This document shows, one piece after another, positions 39,501 through 50,953 of a DNA stretch of 64,000 nt. Every line of letters starts with the position of its first letter. Position 1 is the stretch's first letter. The stretch is from positions 310,001 through 374,000 of the forward strand of contig JBAMDO010000181.1 of the NCBI GenBank assembly GCA_037074765.1. The letters run 5' to 3'. Both the position numbers and the translations under genes were made by a program. Under the pieces are notes generated by a model. The model was not told where the DNA came from. It was given only the letters and a program-made list of their open reading frames with translations, and ran no database searches. Source of the DNA: Mansonella perstans (lineage: Eukaryota > Nematoda > Chromadorea > Rhabditida > Onchocercidae).

Positions 39501-41833
39501 CAAAAATCATTTCATTCACACCGAAATGATTTAATTAGACATTTGTCCAGAAATTTAATTAAAAAAAAAAAGCAGTGTTCACTTGCAGGACCGTTACAGA
39601 AACGTGCTAGAAGTCCAAGAGCAGCTAGGCAGTGCAATTTCATTGGTGTCGCCAGGTCGTGAATTAATCCGGAAGGGAAAGGTGATGAAGGTAGATGGCT
39701 TTTAATAGCTCTTGAAAGATGGAATTTGGCGTGTTACACCGTTTATAATCCCATGTTATAACTTTAACTCGAATATATATAGTTAGGTAGGGCTATTCAG
39801 GAGAAGCTATATTTTTTATTTTGAAGATACTATCATCGTCAGAAAAAACTGAAGAACGGCATCTGTTTCTTTTCAACGACTTATTACTTCTTGCATCAGA
39901 AAGGACATTGCCCGGTTTTGCTAAACTTAAGGTTCGAGCACTGTTCGACACGACATTTGCACAGGTCTATTTTAAACCGTTTTCTTACCAATTTTTAAAA
40001 ATATTCATTTCGGTTGGTTGTTGAATGAAATGACGAATGATTGATTATGGTGTGTTTAAATATCTGCAGATCTCTCAAGACAGCAAGTTACGTAGCAAGT
40101 AGATGACAGATAGTTCTGTCACGTTAGGTCAATAACAAATATGTGCTAAATTGGCACAGTTTATATTTTGCATAAAGATCTAGCGAACAAAACTATAACG
40201 AAACATTTTCGATTCCTGCAAAGTCAGTAAGTGCTGCTGATGATGCATAAAAATAAGCAGTTTTAATTATATGGCAATTTTGAAAAATGGTCATTGTTTT
40301 GGACAAATCTTCTTTCTAGCTTTTTGAAAGGTTAAAAAATTGCTTTCAGATTTGTGAAGGTGACAATCTTGAGCGCGAAAATTCATTTTATTTACGTGGT
40401 TCCGACTCTCCAAATGGACCATCCCGGTAATTTTTTTTTATCTGGTTTTTTCCAGTTACTTAAGTATTTGGTATTTCATCATACCTTTTAATTATTCTCT
40501 TACAGATGTATAGAACTGATGACCGAAAATAGCAAAGAAAAAAGTGAGTGGTTGGATGCGATGTGGCTTGTTATCAGCGAAAGTTTATCGCGCAAGGAGT
40601 CCTTACGTCCGCCGGTATCACTCATAGCATCGATTAATTTCGATACAGTTAGGAACATAGTTGATTTATTTGCGTTAAAATGGATGAAAAATATAATATT
40701 TTATTTTGTAATCTCAATTCGTTGGTAAGGTCGGATCTCATAACTTCTCAACTTAAGGTACTTTTTACAGATACCGCCTATCACATCACCGCGATCCGAA
40801 AATCGCTGCTGTGCTAAATGTGACGCTGAATTCTCATTTATCTCAAAGGGTACCGCTTGTGCTCATTGCGCGCAACGATTCTGTAAAAAATGTTTCGGGA
40901 AGCTACGCAACGAATATAAAAACATGCGTGTCTGTGACACTTGCTTGCGTCAACGTGTAAGTTAGATAGAATGTTTTTCAATTAAAGGAACTAATATGAT
41001 GTGATTATTTAATATTTGAGAAAGTTTGGATGTAGAATATGAGTGCTCCATTCATTTTCCAACCGTTTTAAATCGAACTCTTTGGTGGGCTTTCATCCTT
41101 ACAAAATTCAGATTAAGCCCTACTTTAGTTCGATTGATTAGAAAAAAAAGAAAAAAACCATAAATTTAGGACGTATGGGACAATTTAATTACAATTGTAC
41201 AGATCAGCTCGTCGTATTGATCACACTAAGGAATTTATTATTATTGCAATAATCATGAATTTTAAGGAGTACTCCCAAACAAAAGAAAACAATCTGAAAA
41301 CCCGAGCGAATCCCCTGTCAATAGGAGCTAAAGAAGGCGAAATATTGTATGCCAGTTATGTTAAATTTCGTGGTTCGTTGAACAAACCATTAAAAAGATA
41401 TTTCGTCGTGCGTAAGGACTTCTGCTTATATTCCTACGTTTCGGACAATGTGAGTTACTTTTCTTATATACCGTTACAACTACATTCAAAAGTCTAAATT
41501 TTAAATCAAAAGAGCTTGATAATGCGGTGTAACCTGGAATGCTTTGTATTTTTTAGTTTCGCATATATGTTACCTAAGTTTGAAACAACCAAAATGAATT
41601 TCATGAAATATATTTGCGCTATTGCTAAGTATTTACAGGCAGAAAGCGCTCTCACAATGCTTCCGCTTCCCGGCTGCGAACTCAAGATAAGTAATGAGGG
41701 ACTTGCATTTACCATAAAACATTTGCAACGACAATATATAATTAGTGTGGAAGATGAAGCATCACAAATAAAGTGGATGGCCGTACTGGATCTCGCTTCT
41801 AATGCCGTGCTCAGGGAGAAGACAAATTCGTGA
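36525..41833 (+). CDS. exc-5: FGD-family Rho guanine-nucleotide exchange factor (EXC-5-like)
   Basis: FGD proteins activate Cdc42/Rac-type GTPases; nematode EXC-5 maintains excretory canal tube shape. Seventeen exons join in phase (36525-36617, 36725-36878, 37024-37142, 37248-37462, 37931-38016, 38157-38434, 38522-38673, 38830-38971, 39125-39211, 39383-39493, 39589-39690, 39827-39964, 40350-40426, 40506-40614, 40771-40956, 41267-41449, 41639-41833), giving 808 residues. Order: a variable N-terminus with an acidic patch (about 238-250); DH domain about 291-480 (WLAAKELVDSEQRYVEKL; PVQRVMRYQLLL); PH domain about 500-615 (RHLFLFNDLLLLAS; SEWLDAMW); FYVE-like zinc finger 622-683; second PH 684-808 (FRGSLNKPLKRYFVVRKD; QIKWMAVLD). 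This DH-PH-FYVE-PH order defines FGD/EXC-5. The FYVE keeps eight cysteines but lacks the usual basic R+HHC+CG motif (reads KGTACAHCA). The family is sure; orthology to exc-5 is likely. Confidence 0.9.
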
Positions 41834-43386
41834 TCAACCTTTCATTATATTGATTTAATTGGAAATTGCCTCGAAAAGCATAAATTAAATAAATTTTGCG
41901 ATCCTATAATATGAATTTATGTAATCTTATTTTTTACCTTTCAGGATCTTTTGTATCTCCTGCTTTCATAGGATGGTTAATAAATACAGGAAATCCTGGA
42001 ATGGTTCAGTAACTTTTTTATTCTAAAAACCGCAAAAAATGATTCTGTTAGTTGAAGTGGAAAGCACTGTGGTAAATGCACTTCCAAAAAGCTATTAACA
42101 GTTGCTAGTTGGCGATATTTTCTCAAAGTTGAAGAAGATAAAACATTAATTAGTGATAATTTATGCAAATTGCTGATTTGCTGAGTTGTACCAAAGAGCT
42201 TTTTTCCGCTGTCATCTTGATCTTATTTCATCTTTGAAAATGACGTTCCCTAAAAATACTATTGAATCTCGAACTGTAGAACTGGAAAAGTTGTTCCAAA
42301 CAGAGTTCAAATTATTCCAGATTTTTATTTGTATTTTCAACTTTTACTTTTACGCACTTTCCTTTATATGCGGTTGTCATTATAATGCATTCCAATCGGT
42401 ACAAGTAATTTGTATGTAATTATTGATCAGAAGAGATTAAATGTTAAAATTTGTTTTTCTTTAATTCTTTACAAGAAATGAAGCAAAAGATTCTTGTTGC
42501 CACTGGAAATAACAGATGACTTTGCAAAGCATGCAATACAAAAAGATTGTACTGTCAGACAAGATAACTTATTAATTTCAGAGTATCATTCATATTTTGG
42601 TCTAAGGCTAATGCATTTTTGCTATATCATTTTAACTGCAGAACACTGTTTTGAATTCCGCGTAGAACTTTCTGATGAAATAACATTCCTGAGCATTTCC
42701 TTTGAAGCAGCATTTTGATTTTTTTACTCACGTTTGTTTTACCCAATCGAGGACTGGTACGAAGGAAAAACACGTTTACGGTTGGGTTAAAGGTGGTTTT
42801 TGCGGCATTCCAATTTATCACTTTTGAAATATATTATAAATTACATATCTACCTACTGAGGGAGTTGTGTCTTGAGAAAAATAAAAGTTTGGGAGAAATG
42901 AAAATTAATCTTGCATGGTGTATGAGAACTTAAGATAACATTAAGGACCAGTCTTCTGAGAGCGAAATATGATTATCACCAAGAGTACACTGTGTTTTCG
43001 CTGTTTCAAGAGTACATTGTGTCTTTTTCTGTTTTCACTTTTTTGGTATACCTTATTTGTTTATATATTCCAGAACATTTGGAGTTAAAGATAGTGCGGA
43101 ATGTTTTGGATTCCCCTAAATGATCAGTTCATAACTCATGGTAACATTAACCAAGCTACAAATGTAATGCGTGATAAATGTCGATATTTTATTGGTGAAT
43201 GAAAGGTACTTTCGAGAATATAAGACAAAAATATTTGGTTGAGTTATTCATTAAGCGGATAATTCTAAAGCTTTCTGAAAACGAGCGGTTAGGATGATTT
43301 TATTATTAGCATGTTGTCGATTGATCATTAAAAAAACAGCGTTTTTAGCCGAACTTGTTTTGAAGTTCATTTCATTTGATGCTTCC
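41834..43386 (+). other. Downstream of FGD gene; coding-like fragments
   Basis: Three successive plus ORFs (42240-42419, 42494-42718, 42715-42933) contain coding-like stretches such as FPKNTIESRTVELEKLFQTE, ITDDFAKHAIQKDCTVRQDN and RGLVRRKNTFTVGLKVVF. I could not join them with convincing splice sites or recognise a family. They may be exons of an unknown gene or a decayed one. Confidence 0.25.
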
Positions 43387-43896
43387 TCATTTGCCGTGAG
43401 CAACATGCCTCTTTGAACAACCTGTTTCATCAGAATCATCATTACATTCTTGTATATCGTCATATCGACCTTCCAAAACTGCTATTATCCTCCCATCGAT
43501 ACTAATAATCTATAATCAGAATGTAAACAAAATATATGCAATTTCAAAACAACTACAGTCATCTCCGAAATTCAGTGACCTTCCACAAAAGCAAACGTAT
43601 CGCAGATTATTAGATGTTTTGCGGAATAATTTCCCATTTTCCAACCCGCACCTAGTTTGATTTGAAAAATTAGCATACAGTTAGATGCAAATATTCGTAG
43701 CGCAGTTTTTAAGCCCGGACCGAAAGGATAAAGCAATTGATATTTGTTAGAATACTTTTTTTTTTCATTAAGTTTAAACCCGTTGTTCAAATCGAACATT
43801 TTCATGATCACCAAAATCTCCTTTAGGATCAGAATTTCTCAAATCTACCTTAATTTTTTCCCAATAGGCATTCAAATAAACAGTTCTGGCAATGAC
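43387..43896 (-). CDS. Unrecognised minus-strand gene fragment, two exons
   Basis: Exon 43896-43780 starts after TTTTTAAATTAG and reads IARTVYLNAYWEKIKVDLRN then GDFGDHENVRFEQR, ending in phase 0 before GTTTAA. Exon 43509-43387 starts after TCTGATTATAG in phase 0 and reads DGRIIAVLEGRYDDIQECND then SDETGCSKRHVAHGK and TGA. The two join cleanly. An alternative last exon (43651-43610: VRVGKWEIIPQNI, stop) also fits in phase. Family not recognised; the 5' exons are not found. Confidence 0.4.
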
Positions 43897-45758
43897 CTAA
43901 TTTAAAAACCTGATGTATAGATTACCAACTAGAAGTTTGTATAAGGATGGTATTTTGCATGCAACACATAACAATCTTGTCTCTTTAAATCAATTGCTCC
44001 TCGATAATAAAATACTGCCAATAATTCTTCGTTGAATTGAACAAATCAAAACTCATATCACGCATCAAAAACTAATCATTCAAGACAATACTTCGACTGT
44101 TATTATAACATCACGTCAAAAGTAAACATTACATCTTAGAAGTGTTTAAAAATGCACATGAATGGTAATAACATATTTGTGAGTAGCATAAAGTATCCAG
44201 GAGAGTTCATCCTGAACAACCATGTAGCAAGAATTTTTATATAAAGTCTGTTCTAATAGTTGTGCTTTTTTAATTATAAATTATATTCATTTTGTTCTTA
44301 TTTTTAGATACAAAAAGCGCGAAAAATGGAATTTTCAAGTGCAGGATTTTCAAAAAAGGATTTTATTTGCTAACTTAAATGTGCCATCGTGTCATCGTAT
44401 TTTTTTTTTTGTTTCTATGCTACTTAACATAATTATCATCTTTGTTACATCGTTTTTCCACAGAAATCTATCCTCAATGTAGGATAATTTCGAATTTCCA
44501 ATATGGTAGCAGCGAAAGCCAAACGATATTGATATACAAACGGTGGCAAAACTTGGAATCATGCCATTAAAGGGGAACTTTCACCTTTACTTCACGAAAA
44601 GTATTCAATGAACAGGATGTCGTAAACACAAGAATTTATGATTTTGCTGCAATTCTACCTTTCTCTCTAACTTTTCGGTAATTTTTGTTGTTGTCATCTT
44701 CCAGAATCGTAGTGAGATGTACCTGTCGTGCTTTTCTTATTTTTGTTCCAAAATTAGTTATATTCCGAATTACAATATTAATTATCCGGCATTTTCTTAA
44801 TCAGCAAGTTGCAAATTATAAATAAATTTCCATAATGAAAGGTTCGAATTTAATTCGAATTCTCTACTCATACCGAAATTCGACCATCCGTTTAAAATTG
44901 CGCGACATAAGAGAAACATTTAATTTCAACCCTACCATTTAAGTTTCATATTACTATCAGTAACGGAATTGATACCTCTGTACAAACTGATCGTAATTAT
45001 CTATTACTACATCTTGCAATAGGCTATGCAGTCGAATATTCCAAAAAAAAAAACTCGGAAAATATCTAAAAGAATGGTTCAGTATAAAACATTAAATAAA
45101 CATCAAGCTTTTTGGAAATAACAAATCATTCTAGATCCTGAATGCTTCGGAAGAAACAGGGCGAAGAAGCTGACCAAAACAATAAAGGGAACAAACTGAC
45201 TAAAACAATGAAGCATGCTAACAGTCGAGACACATGACAAGAATTTGTTCTATATCATCTGTCGCGAGTTTTTGCTAGAGTTGACATTTTGATATCCCCT
45301 TTCTGTCTTATTTCATATATACATTGTATTTCATTTAAAAACATCTTTTTGTAGGTTTTCTACAGTATAGAACGGAAAAGACAAAAGCTAAGAGCTGTCG
45401 TATTTTTGAAATTTTAATTACGAAAAGATGACTTAAGCATTATTTTCTACAAACAGGAGACCTGTATTTTTCCTCTCTTCTGATCATTATTGAAGTGCGA
45501 ACCTATTTGTATCGCTAGCTTTGATTTAATTCACGTTTAGTTATGCGCAGTTGTGACTGATCAAGTTTGTTTCCATAATTTCTAACTCTGAAAAAGCGAT
45601 CATTTACTTGTAGTAACCATAGATATATTAAATGAGATTTCACTGTATTCCTGTGTCAACAGAAAATCTCTTCCGCATATGTAAGCTTCGAGGAGTGAAG
45701 ACTATGGGCGTGATCAATTAATTCGCCTAATGAGCATCATAGTAATTGATTGTTATTA
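43897..45758. other. Intergenic, one candidate plus exon
   Basis: AT-rich. At 44510-44611, after ATATGGTAG, the plus strand is open as QRKPNDIDIQTVAKLGIMPL followed by KGNFHLYFTKSIQ and a stop. It may be a terminal exon, but no partner was found. The rest shows nothing. Confidence 0.35.
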
Positions 45759-47196
45759 ATGAGGGTGAAACCATTGGAACTTATTTTTTTACCTTATGGC
45801 ATTTTACCAACTACAGCAGCTGCTATTACCACTGCAGCAAGCCGCAACGCTGTATTCGAAAAAAATTACTGTTCAAGAGGTAGCTTTTCTTACATATTAA
45901 TTACGTACTTCTCATTAACGAAATGATGTATTATCATCAGCGATTTTCATTCACATATCTGAAGTTATAAAATTGCCTGGAATTCACTTATTATTGTTGT
46001 TGCCTACTTCCTAGCTTTAATTAATGAAACTTTTTGCCTTTCCAATTTTACCGTTCTCTGTCATTTCATCATTCAACAGCTCTTTCAGTATGTTCACTTT
46101 TTAACAATTGTGCGAAAAACCCGTTTTCACCATAAATAAAATCTATTTAAAAAAAAAAAAAAAGCACAATGCTCATTGATTATATCTTTTTATTTGTATT
46201 AAGTGAAAATTGCTGAATTTACAATATTTGAATTCACATTAGATGATGAAAAAAGCAACAAGCTACCCCGCAGACGAACTGCATTTACTGATGAACAATT
46301 GTCACTACTCGAAAATGCATTCCAAAAGTGTGAATATCCAAAAATTGATATGAGGATAAAATTGGCTTCGGAAACACAATTACCAGAAACACGAATCCAG
46401 GTCCTTTTAAATCTAATACTTCAAATACCTTCCAAATAATTAATCACATCAAAATTATCTTTCTATTTGTATTCAATAAAAATATTTATTTTGCCCCTTT
46501 TTTATTTTTGTCACATAAAATGCTAAAAAATTTAAACAGCTCTGCACATATCTTCTCATAATTAAGTAGCCGTAAATTGATATGAAAGGTTGGTGAGATT
46601 ATTGAAAATTTATGTTCTGTTGACCTGCTGAATCATTAGTTAAGTCGAACTCGCAGCTATTGATGATGATGATGATGATGATTTAGCAGTGCATTACTGT
46701 ACTATGCAAACAAATCTAAGGTTCTATCGGTAATGCGATGGGCAGATGCAGTCAGATAGCATTCTTTTCACAACCACTCAAGTTATCTATCTAATACAAC
46801 TGTAACTTCTGTAATCACTTCACGACCTTCCAATGATCCTTCATTTTTACTTGATGCATACTTACGATTTTCAGAACATGAAAAGAGTATATTTGAGATT
46901 TTTTGACTGCGAAAAAAGATTTAAATATTAAATAATAAATCATAATTATATTGGATGACTCAGGAAGAATTTTTTGTTTTTCTTACCATACTATGCGGCT
47001 ACTGTTTGCTGTTTTTTTTTTCCAGCAAACTAAGTAACGACACCATTTTATTCACGAAATTAAAGTTTTTGAAACAATTTTTAATTTAAGGTATGGTTCA
47101 AAAATCGGCAAGCAAAATACCGAAAAAAGATGCAAAACATTGCTAATCCGGAAATTATACCCGAAACTTGCGTTCCAAAATTCAATGCCGTAATCA
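45759..47196 (+). CDS. Paired-like homeodomain protein (K50 class), 3' part missing
   Basis: A DNA-binding transcription factor. Exons 45759-45879, 46243-46400 and 47091-47196 join in phase; the last ends at A/GTGAGT, so further exons exist that I could not find. The N-terminus is short with an Ala/Thr stretch (LPTTAAAITTAASR). The homeodomain (residues about 50-109) reads RRRTAFTDEQLSLLENAFQK, then LPETRIQ, an intron, then VWFKNRQAKYRKK. The intron between homeodomain positions 46 and 47 is typical of paired-like genes. Lys at position 50 puts it with Otx, Goosecoid and Pitx types. FTDEQL..LEN.FQ resembles Goosecoid and LPETRIQ resembles Otx, so I do not assign an orthologue. Position 53, almost always Arg, is Gln here. 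An alternative acceptor for exon 2 at 46204 keeps the same phase. Confidence 0.85.
46661..46682. repeat. GAT trinucleotide microsatellite
   Basis: Seven GAT units inside the second homeobox intron. Confidence 0.85.
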
Positions 47197-47469
47197 GTGA
47201 GTGTCTCCGTAGATAGCTTTAACTAAAAGATAGACTGTGTTAGTGTTGTCGAGCTTGATTTTTTTCATTTATTATTTTGACTTCTAATACACTTCAGAAA
47301 ATAGCTGTAACACGGCTTTGGTTGCTGGTTTTTTTATTCGCATTTCTTTTAGCTTACATTTCATTCTGGACAATTTAAAAGCCTAAATTTTTATTTCTGA
47401 AAGCTTTTTTATCTTTCAAAGATTTTTTAAAGCATAATTTTATAGCATGGAAGCCGAATGCTGCACTTG

Positions 47470-47607
47470 TTTTTGTGACATCCTCTCGAGAATCCGTGAC
47501 GTGCAGCTGGCACACTTCTAATATGACAGCCAATTTTTGTGACACTCTCTCGAGAAGCCGTGACGTGCAGCGGACACACTTCTAATATGACAGCCAATTA
47601 ATTGGCT
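47470..47607. repeat. Tandem 64-bp duplication ending in a 16-bp palindrome
   Basis: Two adjacent 64-bp units (47470-47533 and 47534-47597) share TTTTTGTGACA, CTCTCGAGAA, CCGTGACGTGCAGC and CACACTTCTAATATGACAGC, with a few changes. They are richer in G+C than their surroundings and lie just 3' of the last visible homeobox exon. Each unit carries CTCGAG and TGACGTGCA (CRE-like). Directly after the second unit is the perfect palindrome AGCCAATTAATTGGCT (47592-47607). It could be a regulatory element or a small mobile-element remnant. Confidence 0.75.
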
Positions 47608-47954
47608 TTAGCAAAGGCTGATTGATATACATCCTATTACTCTGAAATTATTCAGTGAACATCCTTTCAAAACTTCCGTTTTAATTTATTTGTTAAAAAA
47701 TTTCATAATTGAAGTATATTTTATTCGTGAGTTCTAAATGAAAATCTAATTTAGAATTTTGTTTTTAGATTTTATCCTTTTGTTCAATTCACATAATAAG
47801 CTTTACGTTGACGATGATTCAAGCTCAGTTGTACGACTGATAGAAGAGTAGATTGTTTGTAATTATGTGTAATGCAATCATTTTTTGATTAGGCTACATT
47901 TTATGTGCTCACTGTTTGGTGAATTTTTTGCTAATGAATATTGATCAATAATAC

Positions 47955-48150
47955 AATAATGACATCATTTTTTTTAAAGAGAGTTAAACGCCCAGTGTTA
48001 CTGTTTGGTGATTTGTCGACGTCCATAGCCCAATTATCTTCTGGAATCCATGTGAGCAGTTCACCTGTTGAATTTTGTGACATAAACTTTATTAATATTA
48101 AATCTGACCAAAAAAAAATTCATAGAATCTCTCAATCACAACCAAAGAGT
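47955..48150 (-). pseudogene. Inverted partial copy of INTS10 exon 10
   Basis: The minus strand reads TGELLTWIPEDNWAMDVDKS with NSNTGRLT. This matches INTS10 exon 10 at 54934-55100 (GEVLAWIPEDNWAMDVDKLL, NSNADCLT) at roughly 80-85% by eye. The match extends past the acceptor into the intron (GTCACAAAATTCAACAG against GTCACAGAATTCAACAG), so it is a genomic, not RNA-derived, copy. No other INTS10 exon accompanies it. The plus strand here is also open (ORF 47941-48153), only because it is the antisense of this exon. Confidence 0.8.
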
Positions 48151-48550
48151 TAGGATAACATATCAGATCTTTCAAAATTAATTCAAAAAATTTAGTGCTT
48201 TTTAAATGTAATATAACTGACGGAAAAGCAATATATCATCATTTTCTGATTATGGGAAAATAACCTAGTAATATAGTAATATCAGATATAGTTATATCAT
48301 CTGCCCATATTCAGCAAATGGAGACAAATGCTAGACCAAGGAAACTTGTTAAAGGAAATATAGAAGAAACGTTTAAGAAATGTAAACGCATCACTTTTTT
48401 TCCTATTTTCAAATTTGAACTTAAATTTTTGTTTGTTTGGACTTAAAGAAATATAAGAGGTATACTTAAAGAGAAGTATTTGCAAGTTATTCGCTTTTGT
48501 TTTCTTACCTAAGTTCTAAACTGATAACTATTTTTATTATAGAAAATTAG

Positions 48551-48798
48551 TTTGTTGCGATAAATTTGAAGCAAGTAAAGAACGGAGATCTGCTTGCTGA
48601 AAAAGCTATTCGGTTAATCCTGTAAGTCTGACCATTAATGATCTTGAATCCACAGGGAGTAGCAGAATTTGCTTCAACCATTTCAAAGGTTTTTTTTCTT
48701 TTTTTCAATACTTTACTAATTTTCAAAGAGGAATAAGTGTACATATCGTAAGCAAAAATTTTTATGAAATTCAATCCTGTGATCATGCGGTTATATGA
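48551..48798 (+). CDS. Possible two-exon gene fragment, function unknown
   Basis: Exon 48551-48621 lies between AAAATTAG and GTAAGT and reads FVAINLKQVKNGDLLAEKAI then RLI. Exon 48729-48798 follows TTTTCAAAG in the matching phase and reads GISVHIVSKNFYEIQSCDHA then VI and TGA. Codon use is balanced and phases agree, but no upstream exon or family is recognised. Antisense ORF 48786-48547 overlaps it and is the competing reading. Confidence 0.35.
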
Positions 48799-50953
48799 AG
48801 GTGGGACGATTTACCGCACTAATCTGACAAGTTTTATCAATAAATGAAAGTGGAATGTAATACATTTTTTTTGCACGCTTGCTTACCTTTTTTTCACTGA
48901 TATATGATACATTGATATAATAAACCACCAGCATGTTCGTCCCTAATTACCATTACATGGTTTCATCTGACACATCTTTAATTGAAAAAGACGAAAGCTT
49001 TTTCTGCATTAACTAGAAACTATGTAAATAAAAAATGCACTCTTCTTTTTTAATGAAACTAGATCTAGTAGTAGAATTTGGTGAAGCTCCGTAATTAGTT
49101 CGACACTTCCTATTGCAGATAATAAGTTCACTAATCTGTAGGTGACAAAATGTAGTAAAATACAACTTTTACCGACACATTTCTTCGCATTCTTAATTTC
49201 TTTTTCTTACTTCCTTTCATGCAAAACAGCTGCCAACCATGTTTTTATGTTACATCCACGTTTGTAAAATTTCACTTTACTTGACTTTTTAACTTCAAAT
49301 AAAACTATAACAACTTATAATTCATATTTCCTTTTATTTTTTAATTACATTTTTCACATTTACTTGTCTTAAAAGGATGCGAAAATGAGTTCATGTTGAA
49401 TATGTATTTGTATGTTAATGTTTATCTGATAATTGATATCAATCGAGAACTATGTAAGAGAAAAATGTGACAATATATGTTAAGGATCATCAGATTTGCA
49501 TTCTACTCATTATAATGTCTAATTCCGCATCTGGCTTTAATTGGAGATTTTAATTCTAAAACAAACAGAAAAATAGGGTTCAAGATATTTCCGCATCCTA
49601 ACTTATAGTCGCTGGATTTACATTAGATAAAAAGTCGTGGCATAAAAATTGTCCAGCTTCATCAGTTTTTTACTTTCATTTTTCTTTCAGTTTTTTCACA
49701 TTACTCTGAATTCGCATGATTTTGAATGTTTTATTCGTAAAAGTTTAAATCTTAAAATATTTCTGTTTCTTTTGTAATGAATACAATTTGATTCTTTTAT
49801 CTGATTAAGTTTCTTCAAAGCAAACAAATTCAATTAATTAATAAGACGGGAAGTTAAGAAAACATGACAAACATGCCTACTATTATAGTAATTGCTTTAA
49901 GGATTTCACTCTCAGTTCCGCCATTCGCACTCAGAATTACTTGATTAAACTGATCGCTTTTCCAAGGGAGTATTAATTATCAACTCATTGATATTGTAGT
50001 CTTAAATTTTCCATGATTCGGAAAAAATACACAATTTCCTCTTTTGCTCATGCATCATTTCACTGATTTTTGAAAATTATTTCCTGTCGGATGCTTGCCA
50101 GTGATGGAAGCTATTAGTATGCCTTAACGGTATCTCACATTTCTACTTAAAGTAAGATAAAATTTATGGTGAGCAATGGTCATTTCTTCTTTCATTAAAC
50201 CTCTGTAAAAGCCGAACTAACATTACTTCAGTTCAAAGTTCTTTAGAGCAAATGATGTTCAATATTATTAGTCGAAGCATTTTTTTTCTGAACCACTAGC
50301 ATTTTCACCTCTTTATTCCGTTGTTTACATAAAGTTGTGGAAAATGAAAGAATAAAGCTAAAAAATATGGAAATAAATTCTGAGAAAACGATTAAATTCT
50401 GGGGAATAATGTTGCTGATGCAAAACGGGTCGAAGGTATTTTTTTTTGAAATTGTTTGATTTTTTTCGAAATCAGTACGTACCCACTTTCACTGCTTCTC
50501 GCTTTTTCCAATTTCATTTGATCTTTCAGCCTGACACTTTGTTCTACCTTCAAAAAATACCGAAAAAAAGGCAAGTTTCTGAATATTTAAAAATGCAACG
50601 ACAGCTTCCTTCAACAAATTGTAAAACTTGCAAAAAGAATTGAATATCATGAATCCCTCATCACAAAATGAAAGAATATCATTCATCTCACTAATTTCAT
50701 TGCTTTATTCGGAATATTAATCTCATTGTTTCGTTTCTGGATTATGAAAGATGCAACAGTTGCAAAATGTGATTTAAAATTTCGAAATTTCCTTTATCAA
50801 ATGACAAAATATTATTAATTTATATAACCTTCGTTTCGTTCACGACCGAAATTTGGTGTATATTTTGCCTCGTCTGAATATTTCGTTTTTATTCGGTTAG
50901 TAATAATTACGGACACTTCCTGAATTGATAGTCGGTTTCCAGCTTATTCATTA
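48799..50953. other. Intergenic, nothing recognised
   Basis: AT-rich sequence with overlapping short ORFs on both strands around 50390-50690 that cancel each other. The right end is the promoter side of the neuropeptide gene. Confidence 0.5.

Noticed and set aside
47941..48153. Plus ORF containing LSTSIAQLSSGIH, similar to a minus ORF at 55048-54860
   Set aside because: Both are antisense translations of INTS10 exon 10 and its inverted copy; the true frame is the one that splices in phase in INTS10.
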